From: Avibacterium sp. 20-132 | GTDB taxonomy: Bacteria; Pseudomonadota; Gammaproteobacteria; Enterobacterales; Pasteurellaceae | DNA length: 64,000 nucleotides | Direction of reading: 5' to 3' | Assembly: GCF_023611925.1 (NCBI RefSeq) | Contig: NZ_CP091456.1 | Coordinates: 930,001-994,000, forward strand | In this document: positions 17,538 through 26,332 of the stretch, in pieces | Layout: every line of letters begins with the position of its first letter | Position numbering within the stretch: the stretch's first letter is position 1 | The notes under the pieces: generated by a model | What the model was told of the DNA's origin: nothing | The model's input: the letters and a program-made list of their open reading frames with translations, nothing else | The model's database searches: none | Program-made: the position numbers and the translations under genes

Positions 17538-18205
17538 TGGGATTAGCTATTTTATTAGATGGAAATAACCTTCAACGGTTATTAAATGGTTTAGCCGTAA
17601 CCGCAGAAATTGCATTTCTTTCCGTATTATTTTCTTGCGTTTTAGGCATATTACTTGGCATTGCAATGACAAGCCAGCAAAAAATAATACGAGGAGTTTG
17701 TCGTTTATATTTGGAAATAGTGCGAATTATTCCTTTATTAGTTTGGTTATTTATTGCGTATTTTGGTTTAGCTAAGTGGTTCAATATTCATTTAAATGGA
17801 ATGGCAGTATGTATTTTAGTATTTATTTTTTGGGGAACTGCTGAAATGGGCGATTTAATGCGTGGGGCATTAAGTTCTATTGAAAAACATCAAAGAGAAT
17901 CTGCTTATGCCCTAGGATTGAACGCAACACAAACCTTCCTATATGTATTGCTTCCGCAAAGTTTAAAACGGGTTACACCAAGTGCAATTAATTTATTTAC
18001 CCGAATGATTAAAACCAGTTCATTAGCAATGTTAATTGGCGTGTTAGATGTAGTAAAAGTAGGGCAACAAATTATCGAAACCTCCTTATTTACTGATCCT
18101 TCTGCTGCATTTTGGATTTATGGACTTATTTTTCTTTTATATTTCGCAATTTGTTATCCCTTATCTCGATTTTCTCGCTATATGGAAAATCATTGGGAAC
18201 AGTAA
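17537..18205 (+). CDS. Amino-acid ABC transporter permease, second subunit
   Basis: Second HisMQ-type permease, 222 residues, paralogous to its neighbour, with which it would form the heterodimeric channel. Family signature EIVRIIPLLVWLFIAYFGLAKW lies near residue 60, and the EAA loop SAYALGLNATQTFLYVLLPQSLK near residue 120. It begins inside the stop codon of the previous gene (translational coupling), and the ATPase gene follows after 12 bp. Confidence 0.88.
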   Translation: MGLAILLDGNNLQRLLNGLAVTAEIAFLSVLFSCVLGILLGIAMTSQQKIIRGVCRLYLEIVRIIPLLVWLFIAYFGLAKWFNIHLNGMAVCILVFIFWGTAEMGDLMRGALSSIEKHQRESAYALGLNATQTFLYVLLPQSLKRVTPSAINLFTRMIKTSSLAMLIGVLDVVKVGQQIIETSLFTDPSAAFWIYGLIFLLYFAICYPLSRFSRYMENHWEQ

Positions 18206-18217
18206 AAGGAAATCAAA

Positions 18218-18982
18218 ATGGCATTATTAGAAATAAAACAACTGATAAAAAAATATGAAAAAACTACCGCACTTCAAGGAATTAATTTAGCTATAAAAAA
18301 GGGCGAAGTTGTGGTTTTGCTTGGGCCTTCAGGCTGCGGAAAAAGCACCTTACTACGTTGCATTAATGGGCTGGAATCCATTCAAAGTGGCGAAATTACC
18401 TTGCAAGATCAAGGTGTATTAGGCAAACACGTGCCTTGGGTAAAAGCGCGCCAGCATATTGGAATGGTTTTTCAAAACTATGAATTATTTTCTCATCTTT
18501 CAGTGATTGACAATATTTTGCTTGGGCCAATAAAAGTTCAGAAACGCTTGCGTACGGAAGTAGAAAAGCAGGCTGATGAATTACTTAAACGAGTAGGGTT
18601 GCAAGATCGCAAAAATGCCTATCCGCGTGAGCTTTCTGGTGGGCAAAAACAGCGTATCGCGATTGTACGTTCTTTATGTATGAACCCAGAAATTATGTTG
18701 TTTGATGAAGTTACCGCAGCCCTTGATCCCGAAATGGTGCGTGAAGTGTTAGATGTGATTTTAGCACTTGCTAAAGAAGGAATGACAATGCTCATTGTTA
18801 CGCACGAAATGGCGTTTGCTCGCCAAGTGGCGGATCGCATTATTTTTATGGATGCAGGAAAAATTGTGGAGGAAAACACGCCAGACTTATTTTTCACTAA
18901 CCCGACTTCCGATCGGGCAAAAGCCTTTTTAAACATCTTAAACTATGAACCAAGAGGAATAGACTATGCAGAAAACATTTAA
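18218..18982 (+). CDS. Amino-acid ABC transporter ATP-binding protein
   Basis: Cytosolic ATPase of 254 residues that powers the two permeases. Walker A is GPSGCGKST near residue 37, the ABC signature LSGGQKQR near residue 135, Walker [14 protein letters not shown] near residue 157 and the switch histidine TH near residue 192. It belongs to the polar-amino-acid (GlnQ/HisP) type. Its end overlaps the start of the binding-protein gene by 17 bp. Confidence 0.92.
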   Translation: MALLEIKQLIKKYEKTTALQGINLAIKKGEVVVLLGPSGCGKSTLLRCINGLESIQSGEITLQDQGVLGKHVPWVKARQHIGMVFQNYELFSHLSVIDNILLGPIKVQKRLRTEVEKQADELLKRVGLQDRKNAYPRELSGGQKQRIAIVRSLCMNPEIMLFDEVTAALDPEMVREVLDVILALAKEGMTMLIVTHEMAFARQVADRIIFMDAGKIVEENTPDLFFTNPTSDRAKAFLNILNYEPRGIDYAENI

Positions 18983-19808
18983 AAAAATCACCGCACTTTT
19001 TGCCACCACATTGCTTGCAGTTAGCTTAACGGCGTGTAATGACAACGAAAGTAATAACGCACAAAATCGTCTTCAGCAGTTACAGAAAGCTGATAGCATA
19101 CGCATTGGCGTTTTTAGTGATAAACCGCCTTTTGGCTATGTAGATAATCAAGGTAAAAGCCAAGGTTTTGATGTGGAAATTGCTAAAGCCATTGGAAAAG
19201 ATTTGCTTGGTGATGAAAACAAAGTGCAATATGTTTTAGTGGAAGCGGCAAATCGCGTGGAATATTTACAGTCTAACAAAGTAGATATTATTCTCGCCAA
19301 CTTTACCGTTACCCCAGCTCGAAAAGAAGCGGTGGATTTCGCCAAACCTTATATGCAAGTCGCGTTGGGCGTGGTATCAAAAGATGGCGCGGTTATCACT
19401 GACATCAATCAATTAGCAGGCAAAACCTTGTTAGTCAATAAAGGCACAACGGCAGATGCTTACTTCAGCAAAAACTACCCCAATATCAAATTATTAAAAT
19501 TTGAACAAAATACAGAAACCTTTGACGCTTTAAGAGATGGACGTGGCGATGCACTTGCCCACGATAACACCTTGCTCTTTGCTTGGGCAAAAGAAAATCC
19601 GGGCTTTACCGTTGGGATAAAAAACCTGGGTGATCAAGATGTTATTGCGCCTGCAGTGAAAAAAGGGGACAGCGCATTGCGTGCGTGGCTAGATCAGGAA
19701 ATCGAGAAATTAAGCAAAGAAGGCATTTTAAAACAAGCTTATGATAAAACCTTGTTGCCTGTTTATGGTGATACCATCAGTGAAAAAGAAATCTTAGTAG
19801 CTTATTAA
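18966..19808 (+). CDS. Amino-acid ABC transporter substrate-binding lipoprotein
   Basis: Family 3 solute-binding protein with a lipoprotein signal (lipobox LTAC near residue 24), so anchored on the periplasmic side. Typical sequences are [33 protein letters not shown] near residue 46 and [24 protein letters not shown] near residue 100. The ligand is likely a polar or sulfur amino acid (glutamine or cyst(e)ine systems look alike) and cannot be fixed. A USS core lies within the signal-peptide codons (ACCGCACTT near 18992), and a USS terminator closes the operon. Confidence 0.9.
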   Translation: MQKTFKKITALFATTLLAVSLTACNDNESNNAQNRLQQLQKADSIRIGVFSDKPPFGYVDNQGKSQGFDVEIAKAIGKDLLGDENKVQYVLVEAANRVEYLQSNKVDIILANFTVTPARKEAVDFAKPYMQVALGVVSKDGAVITDINQLAGKTLLVNKGTTADAYFSKNYPNIKLLKFEQNTETFDALRDGRGDALAHDNTLLFAWAKENPGFTVGIKNLGDQDVIAPAVKKGDSALRAWLDQEIEKLSKEGILKQAYDKTLLPVYGDTISEKEILVAY

Positions 19809-19828
19809 GCTTAAACCTGAAGAATAAC

Positions 19829-19860
19829 AAAAAGTGCGGTATGTTTTCACCGCACTTTTT
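19829..19860. terminator. Inverted USS terminator after the ABC operon
   Basis: AAAAAGTGCGGT and ACCGCACTTTTT form a stem ending in T residues; it lies between the convergent ABC operon and the pliG-like gene. Confidence 0.8.
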
Positions 19861-19876
19861 CGTTCCATAAATCCTC

Positions 19877-20257
19877 TTATTTGATTTGAATATTCACTTT
19901 ATAACGTGAAGTTAAATTTTTAATGGATTGAGCTTTAGGCTGGAGTACGCGGACTTCATAACGTCCTGTTTTTGGTAGCGTATAAGGTTCATTTTGTACA
20001 AAATCATCGTTACCATAAATAATCGCTTCCGCTGCGCCTTTTGTGTTTAAGTTAAAGGTTAAGGTTTGCCCTGCTTTGGCATAAAACGCATAAGTGCGAC
20101 ATTGCCAGCCTTTAATTTTTCCATTGTAACTGGCTGAAGACGCACCCTTTTTAAATTTCACATTGGTAACAGGACAATCAGCCGCATAACTTGGTACCGT
20201 TGCTAAAATGGCTGAACCAATGACAATGGCTGAAGCCAAGGTTTTTATCGCTTTCAT
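19877..20257 (-). CDS. pliG: Periplasmic PliG-like inhibitor of g-type lysozyme
   Basis: The 126-residue protein has a clear Sec signal (cleavage after PSYAA). The mature part closely follows E. coli PliG (YcgK): VKFKKGASSASYNGKIKGWQ, then FYAKAGQTLTF, then LPKTGRYEVRVLQPKAQ, and the C-terminus KVNIQIK. PliG proteins bind and block goose-type lysozyme in the periplasm. Two cysteines (CPV and WQC) could form a disulfide. The match is from memory of the family, with length and all blocks in register. It would protect against g-type lysozyme of animal hosts. Confidence 0.78.
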   Translation of the reverse strand: MKAIKTLASAIVIGSAILATVPSYAADCPVTNVKFKKGASSASYNGKIKGWQCRTYAFYAKAGQTLTFNLNTKGAAEAIIYGNDDFVQNEPYTLPKTGRYEVRVLQPKAQSIKNLTSRYKVNIQIK

Positions 20258-20305
20258 AAATAGCTCCTAAATGTGTTTTTGATAAGCCTATTGTTAGACT
20301 TTGCC

Positions 20306-20740
20306 CTACAAACGAAGTTCAAAAATTTGTTTATCTGGGTTTACTTTAAAGCCTGCCATTTCTAACAAATTATGCTGTTGACTACGTTGTTCTACAATAA
20401 GTCGAGTGGCTTGCGTATAACGAACAAACTCCGTTGCTTTCGCAATAAGTGCGGTATAAATTTTTGATGAATTTGCGTGTTGCTGTACAAAAATATCGGT
20501 AAGTTGCCAATAACGTTGAAGTTGTAACGAAGAAAGACGCGGGTAAAGTTGAATAAAACCCAGTGCTTGATTTTGTTCATCGACAGCAAGGAAAAAAATA
20601 CTTTCACTGAAGCGAATTCGATTGGTCAGAAAAATTAAGGTTCGTTCTGGGTTTTCCACCATACCTTGTGAAAGACGATATTGCTCAAAGAGGGGGAGCA
20701 ATAGCTCTAGATTCCATTGTTCAGCTTTAAATATTTTCAT
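20306..20740 (-). CDS. GNAT-family N-acetyltransferase
   Basis: A 144-residue acetyl-CoA-dependent transferase fold. FLAVDEQNQALGFIQLYPRLSS near residue 50 and YWQLTDIFVQQHANSSKIYTALIAKATEFV near residue 80 match the core beta4-beta5 and the pyrophosphate-binding helix, though the Q/RxxGxG/A loop is degenerate (HANSSK). MAGFKVNPDKQIFELRL is the usual C-terminal strand. Substrate unknown. The gene stands alone between pliG and the divergent tpiA. Confidence 0.75.
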   Translation of the reverse strand: MKIFKAEQWNLELLLPLFEQYRLSQGMVENPERTLIFLTNRIRFSESIFFLAVDEQNQALGFIQLYPRLSSLQLQRYWQLTDIFVQQHANSSKIYTALIAKATEFVRYTQATRLIVEQRSQQHNLLEMAGFKVNPDKQIFELRL

Positions 20741-20907
20741 ATTGATGATTTTTTGTGAAATTTATACAGTGAATTGTATCTTTTTAACACAAAATAATCA
20801 TCTTTTCGGAAAAATTTTTTTCAAATTTGCCTAAAATCAACGGTAGAACATAAAAAATTTGATATAGTAATGCGGTTATTTTTTATTAATTACTATGGAG
20901 AAAAATT

Positions 20908-21675
20908 ATGGCACGTCGTCCTTTAGTTATGGGTAACTGGAAATTAAATGGTAGTAAAGCGTTTACCAAAGAATTAATTGAGGGTTTAAAAGCGGAACTT
21001 GCCGGTGTGAATGGTTGTGATGTGGCAATTGCGCCACCTGTGATGTATTTAGCGGAAGCGGAAGCGGCGTTAGCGGGTAGCCAAATTGCGTTAGGCGCAC
21101 AAAACGTTGATGTGAACGTGCAAGGTGCATTTACAGGCGATATTTCAACCGCAATGTTAAAAGATTTTGGCGCGAAGTACATCATTATCGGACATTCTGA
21201 ACGCCGTACTTATCACAAAGAAAGCGATGAATTTATTGCGAAAAAATTTGCGGCATTAAAAGAAGCTGGTTTAATCCCTGTGTTATGTATTGGGGAATCA
21301 GAGGCTGAAAATGAAGCAGGCAAAACAGAAGAAGTATGTGCTCGCCAAATTGATGCTGTGATCAATGCGCTAGGCGTAGAAGCCTTTAATGGTGCGGTGA
21401 TTGCCTATGAACCAATTTGGGCGATCGGTACAGGGAAATCAGCAACGCCTGCACAAGCACAAGCGGTTCACGCCTTTATTCGTGGGCATATTGCTGCCAA
21501 ATCACAAGCTGTTGCCGATCAAGTAATTATTCAATATGGTGGATCAGTAAATGATGCCAATGCGGCGGAATTATTTACTCAGCCAGATATTGATGGTGCA
21601 TTAGTTGGTGGTGCTTCACTAAAAGCCCCTGCTTTTGCGGTGATTGTAAAAGCAGCTGCGGCGGCAAAAAACTAA
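20908..21675 (+). CDS. tpiA: Triosephosphate isomerase
   Basis: Glycolytic enzyme that interconverts dihydroxyacetone phosphate and glyceraldehyde 3-phosphate. Catalytic residues are visible: Lys in GNWKLNGS near residue 11, His in IIGHSERR near residue 96 and Glu in [11 protein letters not shown] near residue 168; the phosphate loop is GGSV and GGASLK near the C-terminus. The length of 255 residues is normal. A TATGGAGAAAAATT ribosome site precedes it and a strong terminator follows. Confidence 0.96.
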   Translation: MARRPLVMGNWKLNGSKAFTKELIEGLKAELAGVNGCDVAIAPPVMYLAEAEAALAGSQIALGAQNVDVNVQGAFTGDISTAMLKDFGAKYIIIGHSERRTYHKESDEFIAKKFAALKEAGLIPVLCIGESEAENEAGKTEEVCARQIDAVINALGVEAFNGAVIAYEPIWAIGTGKSATPAQAQAVHAFIRGHIAAKSQAVADQVIIQYGGSVNDANAAELFTQPDIDGALVGGASLKAPAFAVIVKAAAAAKN

Positions 21676-21704
21676 TTCCATTTTCCTTTTCATTAAATCT
21701 GCTC

Positions 21705-21734
21705 ATCTCGGGCAGATTTTTTTATCTCTCAATT
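21705..21734 (+). terminator. Terminator after tpiA
   Basis: AAATCTGC (21705-21712) pairs with GCAGATTT (21722-21729), followed by TTTT. Confidence 0.85.
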
Positions 21735-21799
21735 TTACTTACACAGTAAGTCTAGCCTTTAAGCATTTAAAACAAATTCCGCACACAAGTTTGCAAAAT

Positions 21800-21815
21800 T
21801 GTGATCCCTATCACT
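21800..21815 (+). promoter_or_regulatory. CRP site before the ROK kinase gene
   Basis: TGTGA-TCCCTA-TCACT has one mismatch to the CRP core. A -10-like CATAGT at 21835-21840 would put the start about 40 bp from the site centre, the usual spacing for a class II CRP promoter. Confidence 0.6.
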
Positions 21816-21820
21816 GCATA

Positions 21821-21840
21821 ACTATGATATTTATCATAGT
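21821..21840 (+). promoter_or_regulatory. Perfect palindrome, likely repressor operator
   Basis: ACTATGATA and its exact reverse complement TATCATAGT are separated by two bases. The palindrome overlaps the presumed -10 box just downstream of the CRP site, the position of a repressor operator. No regulator gene in the window is obviously tied to it. Confidence 0.5.
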
Positions 21841-21899
21841 CTGCTTTGGGTAAATCAGTTATGTTGGAATTTAGGTTTATAAAATAAATGGAGTTGAGG

Positions 21900-22850
21900 A
21901 TGAAATATTACGCAGGTGTGGATATTGGCGGTACAAACACAAAAATTGGTATTTTAGATAGCCATTTTAATATTCTCGCAGAACAAAGCATTGCAACACT
22001 ATCTCAGCAAGGTGCAAGAACCACTTTTTCTCGCATTTGGCAGACTATTTTGGCTTTGCTTGCACAAAACCAGCTTTCAGAAACCCAATTAGAAGGGATT
22101 GGTTTGGGCATTCCCGGCCCCGTAGTGAATCAAGCGGTAGTCAAAATTGCGGCTAACTTTTCTTGGGGAGATGATTTTAATGCCAAACAATTAATGGAAG
22201 ACATCTCTCATAAAAATGTGGTGGTGGAAAACGATGTACGCGCCATTACCTTAGGAGAACATTTATTTGGTGCGGGAAAAGGAATTGCGAATCTTATCGT
22301 TGTCCCCATTGGTACTGGCATTGCTTCAGGTATTTTGTTAAATGGCAAGGTATTGTCTGGTTCTGGCGGCTGCGCAGGCGAATTTGGGCATATAATGGTG
22401 AACGAACAAGGAATGAAATGTGGGTGCGGATTAACAGGTTGCTTAGAAACCTATACCTCTGCACCGGGGTTAGTTAGAGAAGCAAAAAAATTATTACTTG
22501 AAATGAAGTGCGGTGAGTTTTTTCAGCGTTTTTCCACTGATTTAGATGCCCTTCAAGCACATCATATTTTTGAATACGCCAAAAAAGGAGATGAACTAGC
22601 CCTACAAGTGGTGGATAATTTTGCAAAATATTTAGCTTACGGTTTAGGCGTGCTGATCAATATTTTTAACCCTGAACTTATCGTCCTCGCTGGTGGAGTC
22701 GCAAAATCCGCTGAGTTCATCATTGAAAAAGTACAAAAATTTCTACCGCACTATGCCCTAGGCGTTTCCTTACAAAACTTACAAATCAAACCAAGCCAAT
22801 TACTTGATTCCGCAGGCGTAAAAGGGGCAGCGGCATTGGTGATAAAATAG
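21900..22850 (+). CDS. ROK-family sugar kinase
   Basis: Cytosolic ATP-dependent kinase for a hexose or amino sugar. The N-terminal ATP-binding motif VDIGGTNTKIGIL lies near residue 6, the catalytic Asp in VENDVRAITLGEH near residue 110, and the ROK zinc motif GEFGHIMVN...CGCGLTGCLETYTS near residue 160. I chose the ATG at 21900, 6 bp after GGAG, over the ATG at 21888; this gives 316 residues. N-acetylglucosamine, N-acetylmannosamine or glucose kinases are all possible. CRP control and the convergent sulfatase operon suggest a role in amino-sugar use. Confidence 0.85.
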   Translation: MKYYAGVDIGGTNTKIGILDSHFNILAEQSIATLSQQGARTTFSRIWQTILALLAQNQLSETQLEGIGLGIPGPVVNQAVVKIAANFSWGDDFNAKQLMEDISHKNVVVENDVRAITLGEHLFGAGKGIANLIVVPIGTGIASGILLNGKVLSGSGGCAGEFGHIMVNEQGMKCGCGLTGCLETYTSAPGLVREAKKLLLEMKCGEFFQRFSTDLDALQAHHIFEYAKKGDELALQVVDNFAKYLAYGLGVLINIFNPELIVLAGGVAKSAEFIIEKVQKFLPHYALGVSLQNLQIKPSQLLDSAGVKGAAALVIK

Positions 22851-22863
22851 TGCTATGACACAA

Positions 22864-22899
22864 TAAAAAAGTAGGAAATGATTTCCTACTTTTTATTTT
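22864..22899. terminator. Bidirectional terminator between ROK kinase and sulfatase
   Basis: AAAAAGTAGGAAAT and ATTTCCTACTTTTT form a 14-bp stem around a single base, with T or A runs on both sides. Confidence 0.85.
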
Positions 22900-22918
22900 T
22901 TGCATTTATGCTATCAGT

Positions 22919-24400
22919 TTACTGAATTTTTTCTTTCACCTTTACATCCACTTTTTCCTGCAATTCCGCTTCTGCAGAAAAAATAAATTTACTGGTGTAT
23001 TTGTTGAACGTGTTTTCTGCATAGCCTCCCCATTCTCCCGCAAACGTACGCTGTCCACCGCCATAAACAGGCAAGGTGGCCCCATCTATTTCCTTATTAA
23101 TATATTGATTAAACCACCTGTTTAATTCTCGCCGCATTTCAGTGATCTGTTGTTGATAATCGGGATTGTTTATTTGATTATGACGTTCATCAAGATCATT
23201 ACGCAGATCATAAAATTCATAAGGCCCATCAGGATAACGATGAATATATTTAAACGAGCGATTACGGATCATTCTAGTTGGTCCATATTCATCAAAGATC
23301 ACTAGATGATTTTCTTCTAACGGATTTGAGGAATCTTGCTTCAGTAGGGAAGCAAAACTTTTTCCGGGATAGCGTACCTGTGCTTGCTGTTCATCATTGA
23401 TATTGAGATATTCCAACAAGGTATGGCGGAAATCATAATGGCTTAACAGATTATCTACGGTATCTGTGGATAAATGATTTTTGTGATAGAGAATAAACGG
23501 TACTTTTACAGAGGTATCGAACATATTCACAGGGCTTGTGCCATTGCCTTTACCAAAAATACCGTGATGCCCCATATTCATACCATTATCACTGGTAAAA
23601 ATAATCAGTGTATTTTCTAAAATTCCTTTTTCTTCAAGCGAATGAAGAATTCGTCCAATATTAAAATCCATTGAAGTCAATGCTGCAAAATAGCCGCGTA
23701 ATATCTCTAAACGTGCTGTTTCATCACCTTCAAAGGTTTCATAAATTTTCCATGGATGATAAGGATCCCGTGGGCAAGATTCAAATTGACAATCAGCATA
23801 AAGATCAAGCATTTCCTGTGGATGATTTTTTCTATCCCAAGGAGAATGCGGTGCGGTATAACTTAAATTAAGAAAAAATGGCTGTTTCGCATTATGTACC
23901 TTTTCAATAAAGTCTAGCCCATAGTCGGTAATTTTATCCGTAATATATTCAGGTTCTTCAATGAATACGCCATCTTGATACATTGGCGCATTAAAATAAG
24001 GACCACCACCACGCTGATGGGAATACCAATGATCAAAACCACATTGTGGCATATCTGCCATTCCTAAATGCCATTTTCCACTCATTGCACAGTGGTATCC
24101 GTGCTGTTTTAATTGATCAACAAAAGTGGATTGCCCTTTTAAATAATGTTCTGTGGTAGCGCCATTTTCCCATTCTTCTAACCAATCGTGAATACCGTGC
24201 TGGGAAGGTATTCTCCCCGTAAAAATAGATGCTCGAGCTGGAGAACATACTGGCGATACGCAGAAAAAGTTTTCAAATTTTTTTCCTTGCTGAGCAAGGC
24301 GATCAATATTTGGGGTAATCGCGTCTTTATTGCCATAACAACCTAATGCCCAATACCCCAAATCATCAGCGATTATCATTACAACATTCGTTTTTTTCAT
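22919..24400 (-). CDS. Type I sulfatase, probably cytoplasmic
   Basis: Alkaline-phosphatase-fold sulfatase of 493 residues that removes sulfate ester or N-sulfate groups. VVMIIADDLGYWALGCYG gives the metal-binding Asp pair. CSPARASIFTGR near residue 52 is the C-x-P-x-R signature whose cysteine must be converted to formylglycine, and SGKWHLG and FTSDNGMNMGHHG complete the site. There is no signal peptide, so it appears to act in the cytosol on imported sulfated sugars. No sulfatase-activating enzyme is coded in the window. It is the last gene of the symporter operon. Length and the C-terminal FYDLRNDLDERHN fit the glycosaminoglycan-type S1 family; the exact substrate is unknown. Confidence 0.88.
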   Translation of the reverse strand: MKKTNVVMIIADDLGYWALGCYGNKDAITPNIDRLAQQGKKFENFFCVSPVCSPARASIFTGRIPSQHGIHDWLEEWENGATTEHYLKGQSTFVDQLKQHGYHCAMSGKWHLGMADMPQCGFDHWYSHQRGGGPYFNAPMYQDGVFIEEPEYITDKITDYGLDFIEKVHNAKQPFFLNLSYTAPHSPWDRKNHPQEMLDLYADCQFESCPRDPYHPWKIYETFEGDETARLEILRGYFAALTSMDFNIGRILHSLEEKGILENTLIIFTSDNGMNMGHHGIFGKGNGTSPVNMFDTSVKVPFILYHKNHLSTDTVDNLLSHYDFRHTLLEYLNINDEQQAQVRYPGKSFASLLKQDSSNPLEENHLVIFDEYGPTRMIRNRSFKYIHRYPDGPYEFYDLRNDLDERHNQINNPDYQQQITEMRRELNRWFNQYINKEIDGATLPVYGGGQRTFAGEWGGYAENTFNKYTSKFIFSAEAELQEKVDVKVKEKIQ

Positions 24401-24530
24401 CTTTGCTGACCCCTAACATTGTTTTAATATTTTGAAATCCTTTTTTACCTACGATAAAAATAGTACATACATACCAAATTAATCCACAAAGAATTAATCC
24501 TTTCCAAAATAAAATGAGTATCTCTGTCAT
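24366..24530 (-). CDS. Small membrane protein, probable symporter accessory subunit
   Basis: A 54-residue reading frame begins at 24530 after a strong AGGGGGAAAT ribosome site. It contains one hydrophobic helix (ILILFWKGLILCGLIWYVC) followed by a charged tail. It starts 8 bp after the symporter stop, and its end overlaps the first 35 bases of the sulfatase gene in another frame. Several SSS-family symporters have such tiny partner proteins encoded directly downstream. It would be missed by a length cut-off. No experimental homologue is known to me. Confidence 0.65.
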   Translation of the reverse strand: MTEILILFWKGLILCGLIWYVCTIFIVGKKGFQNIKTMLGVSKDEKNECCNDNR

Positions 24531-24538
24531 ATTTCCCC

Positions 24539-26002
24539 CTATTTACGCAATGCATTTTTTAGCAATGAACCCACAATCATTGCAATCCAAGCAAAAACAA
24601 ATGCTGCAATACCTGAATAATAAGGACCAATTTGACTCGCAATCGGTTCAAGGGCGGGAATTTGCTGTGCAACTAAGTATGAAAGTGGCGTTAATGCACC
24701 GACCACAATTGTTGCATACGCCCCCCAGTTATTGGCTTTTTTGAAATAACAAGCTGAAATAAGTAATGTTGATACCGCCACAGAATAGATTGTCGCCGTT
24801 AAGGTCATATAGACCCAAAGATCACTTTTCAATGGATACCATAATCCATAAAAGAGCAAGAAAATACCAATTAAAGCGACTAATACTCGATTCACGGCAA
24901 TAGATTTACGTTCGGACCATTTATTTTGATGGAAAATGATCAAAACATCATTATAAATAACACTTGCCCAACCTAATAAATATGATGAATTCGTGGACAT
25001 ATCTGCCGCCAACATAGCCGCAACAAGCAAACCGATAATACCTGTTGGAATCACAATGGATAGCATTGTTGGCATCGCTTGAATCGGTTTGCCTCCTACA
25101 CTTTCTAAACTAACTAATGATAAAGCGGCAACACCCCACATCACAGGAATTAAAGAACGAACGATATAAAATAAACTTGTACGGGTGTACATTTGTTTCG
25201 CCACTTTCTCATCTTTTGCTGACAGGACACGTGAAACCATCGTTTGCCAAGTTAGCACGGTGGCAGTTAAGACTAAAGCGGTGTAAAGCACATATTGCCA
25301 ACCTAAATTTGGATTAACAAAAGGGTTAATTCCTCCCATACCATAATTTGAAATAGCCGTATCAAATAAAGTATCCCAACCAATTTGATAAAAAATAGTG
25401 CAAGTGGTAAGAACTAAGCCAACACTCATTAAAATAAATTGCATATAATCTGTCACTAAAACAGAAAGCATACCGCCCAATATGGTATATAACGCAACAA
25501 CAAGTAATAAAATCGTCATCGTAATTTCTAAATATTCAGGCTTAAGTCCTGCTACCGCAACTAAAAATTCCCCGCCTGTACGCAAGAAAACGCCCATATT
25601 AAGTAAGCCACCAAGAACAATAACGACACCAGCAGCCCATCGCACTTTTTTACCAAACTTATGCTCAAAGAACTCGGGAATAGTTACCACGCCTGCTTTA
25701 CGTAAAGGTTCAATACAAAATCCTGTTTTCCCTACAGTGAACATCACGATAGTCATAATTAATCCCACCGTTGCCCCCGCAAAACCATATTTATAGCCTA
25801 GTTGAGCTGCAGCCATACAGGTAATGATGCCAAATTCCGTGGCAGCCAAAGAGGCAATCCCTACGTGTAAATCTACATTTCTACCTGCAACGAGGAAATC
25901 ATTCACATTTTTGACATATTTACGCACAATAATGCCGACAACAAGACTTAATAAAATATAAAGTCCAACAATACTGCCATCTATACTCCAGTTAAATTGC
26001 AT
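24539..26002 (-). CDS. Sodium/solute symporter (SSS family)
   Basis: Inner-membrane symporter of 487 residues with about 13 helices. The family signature region NDFLVAGRNVDLHVGIASLAATEFG lies near residue 33, followed by GVVTIPEFFEHKFG near residue 105 and LAADMSTNSSYLLGWASVIYND near residue 330, which includes the sodium-site serines of the LeuT-like fold. It heads an operon with a small membrane protein and a sulfatase, so the cargo may be a sulfated sugar or glycosaminoglycan fragment. A perfect CRP site lies upstream. Confidence 0.88.
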   Translation of the reverse strand: MQFNWSIDGSIVGLYILLSLVVGIIVRKYVKNVNDFLVAGRNVDLHVGIASLAATEFGIITCMAAAQLGYKYGFAGATVGLIMTIVMFTVGKTGFCIEPLRKAGVVTIPEFFEHKFGKKVRWAAGVVIVLGGLLNMGVFLRTGGEFLVAVAGLKPEYLEITMTILLLVVALYTILGGMLSVLVTDYMQFILMSVGLVLTTCTIFYQIGWDTLFDTAISNYGMGGINPFVNPNLGWQYVLYTALVLTATVLTWQTMVSRVLSAKDEKVAKQMYTRTSLFYIVRSLIPVMWGVAALSLVSLESVGGKPIQAMPTMLSIVIPTGIIGLLVAAMLAADMSTNSSYLLGWASVIYNDVLIIFHQNKWSERKSIAVNRVLVALIGIFLLFYGLWYPLKSDLWVYMTLTATIYSVAVSTLLISACYFKKANNWGAYATIVVGALTPLSYLVAQQIPALEPIASQIGPYYSGIAAFVFAWIAMIVGSLLKNALRK

Positions 26003-26168
26003 ATTTTTCTCCCTGTGATATATAGAAACTATAGTTGTTGAAGTTGGGAATAAAACAACGCGATCTAAGTGTGTTTTATTTCAACATTGCCTGACGATAT
26101 TTTTCATCGCTAATAGCAGTTTAGAGAAAATGGTAAGAGAGGAAATATGATGAGAATCATAAAGTGCC

Positions 26169-26184
26169 TGTGATGTAGATCACA
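26169..26184 (-). promoter_or_regulatory. Perfect CRP site before the symporter-sulfatase operon
   Basis: TGTGA-TGTAGA-TCACA matches the CRP core exactly. On the minus strand a -10-like CATATT (26144-26149) would place the start about 40 bp from the site centre. The resulting leader is about 135 nt. Confidence 0.7.
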
Positions 26185-26223
26185 GATTGAAAAATTACTC
26201 ATTGAAAATGTGGAAAATTTTCA

Positions 26224-26332
26224 CCGCACTTTAGATTTAATCGTTATTGATTACTGAGAGGGAAGAATCACCTTAATCAATATGTAAGTGTATATGGCGA
26301 TGCGAAAACATCGCCATATTAGAAAGTGCGGT
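26224..26332. other. USS cores and an 11-bp hairpin after cpdB
   Basis: ACCGCACTT lies near 26224 and AAAGTGCGGT near 26324. Between them ATATGGCGATG (26292-26302) pairs perfectly with CATCGCCATAT (26309-26319). The hairpin could end cpdB transcription, though no T run follows. Confidence 0.5.
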
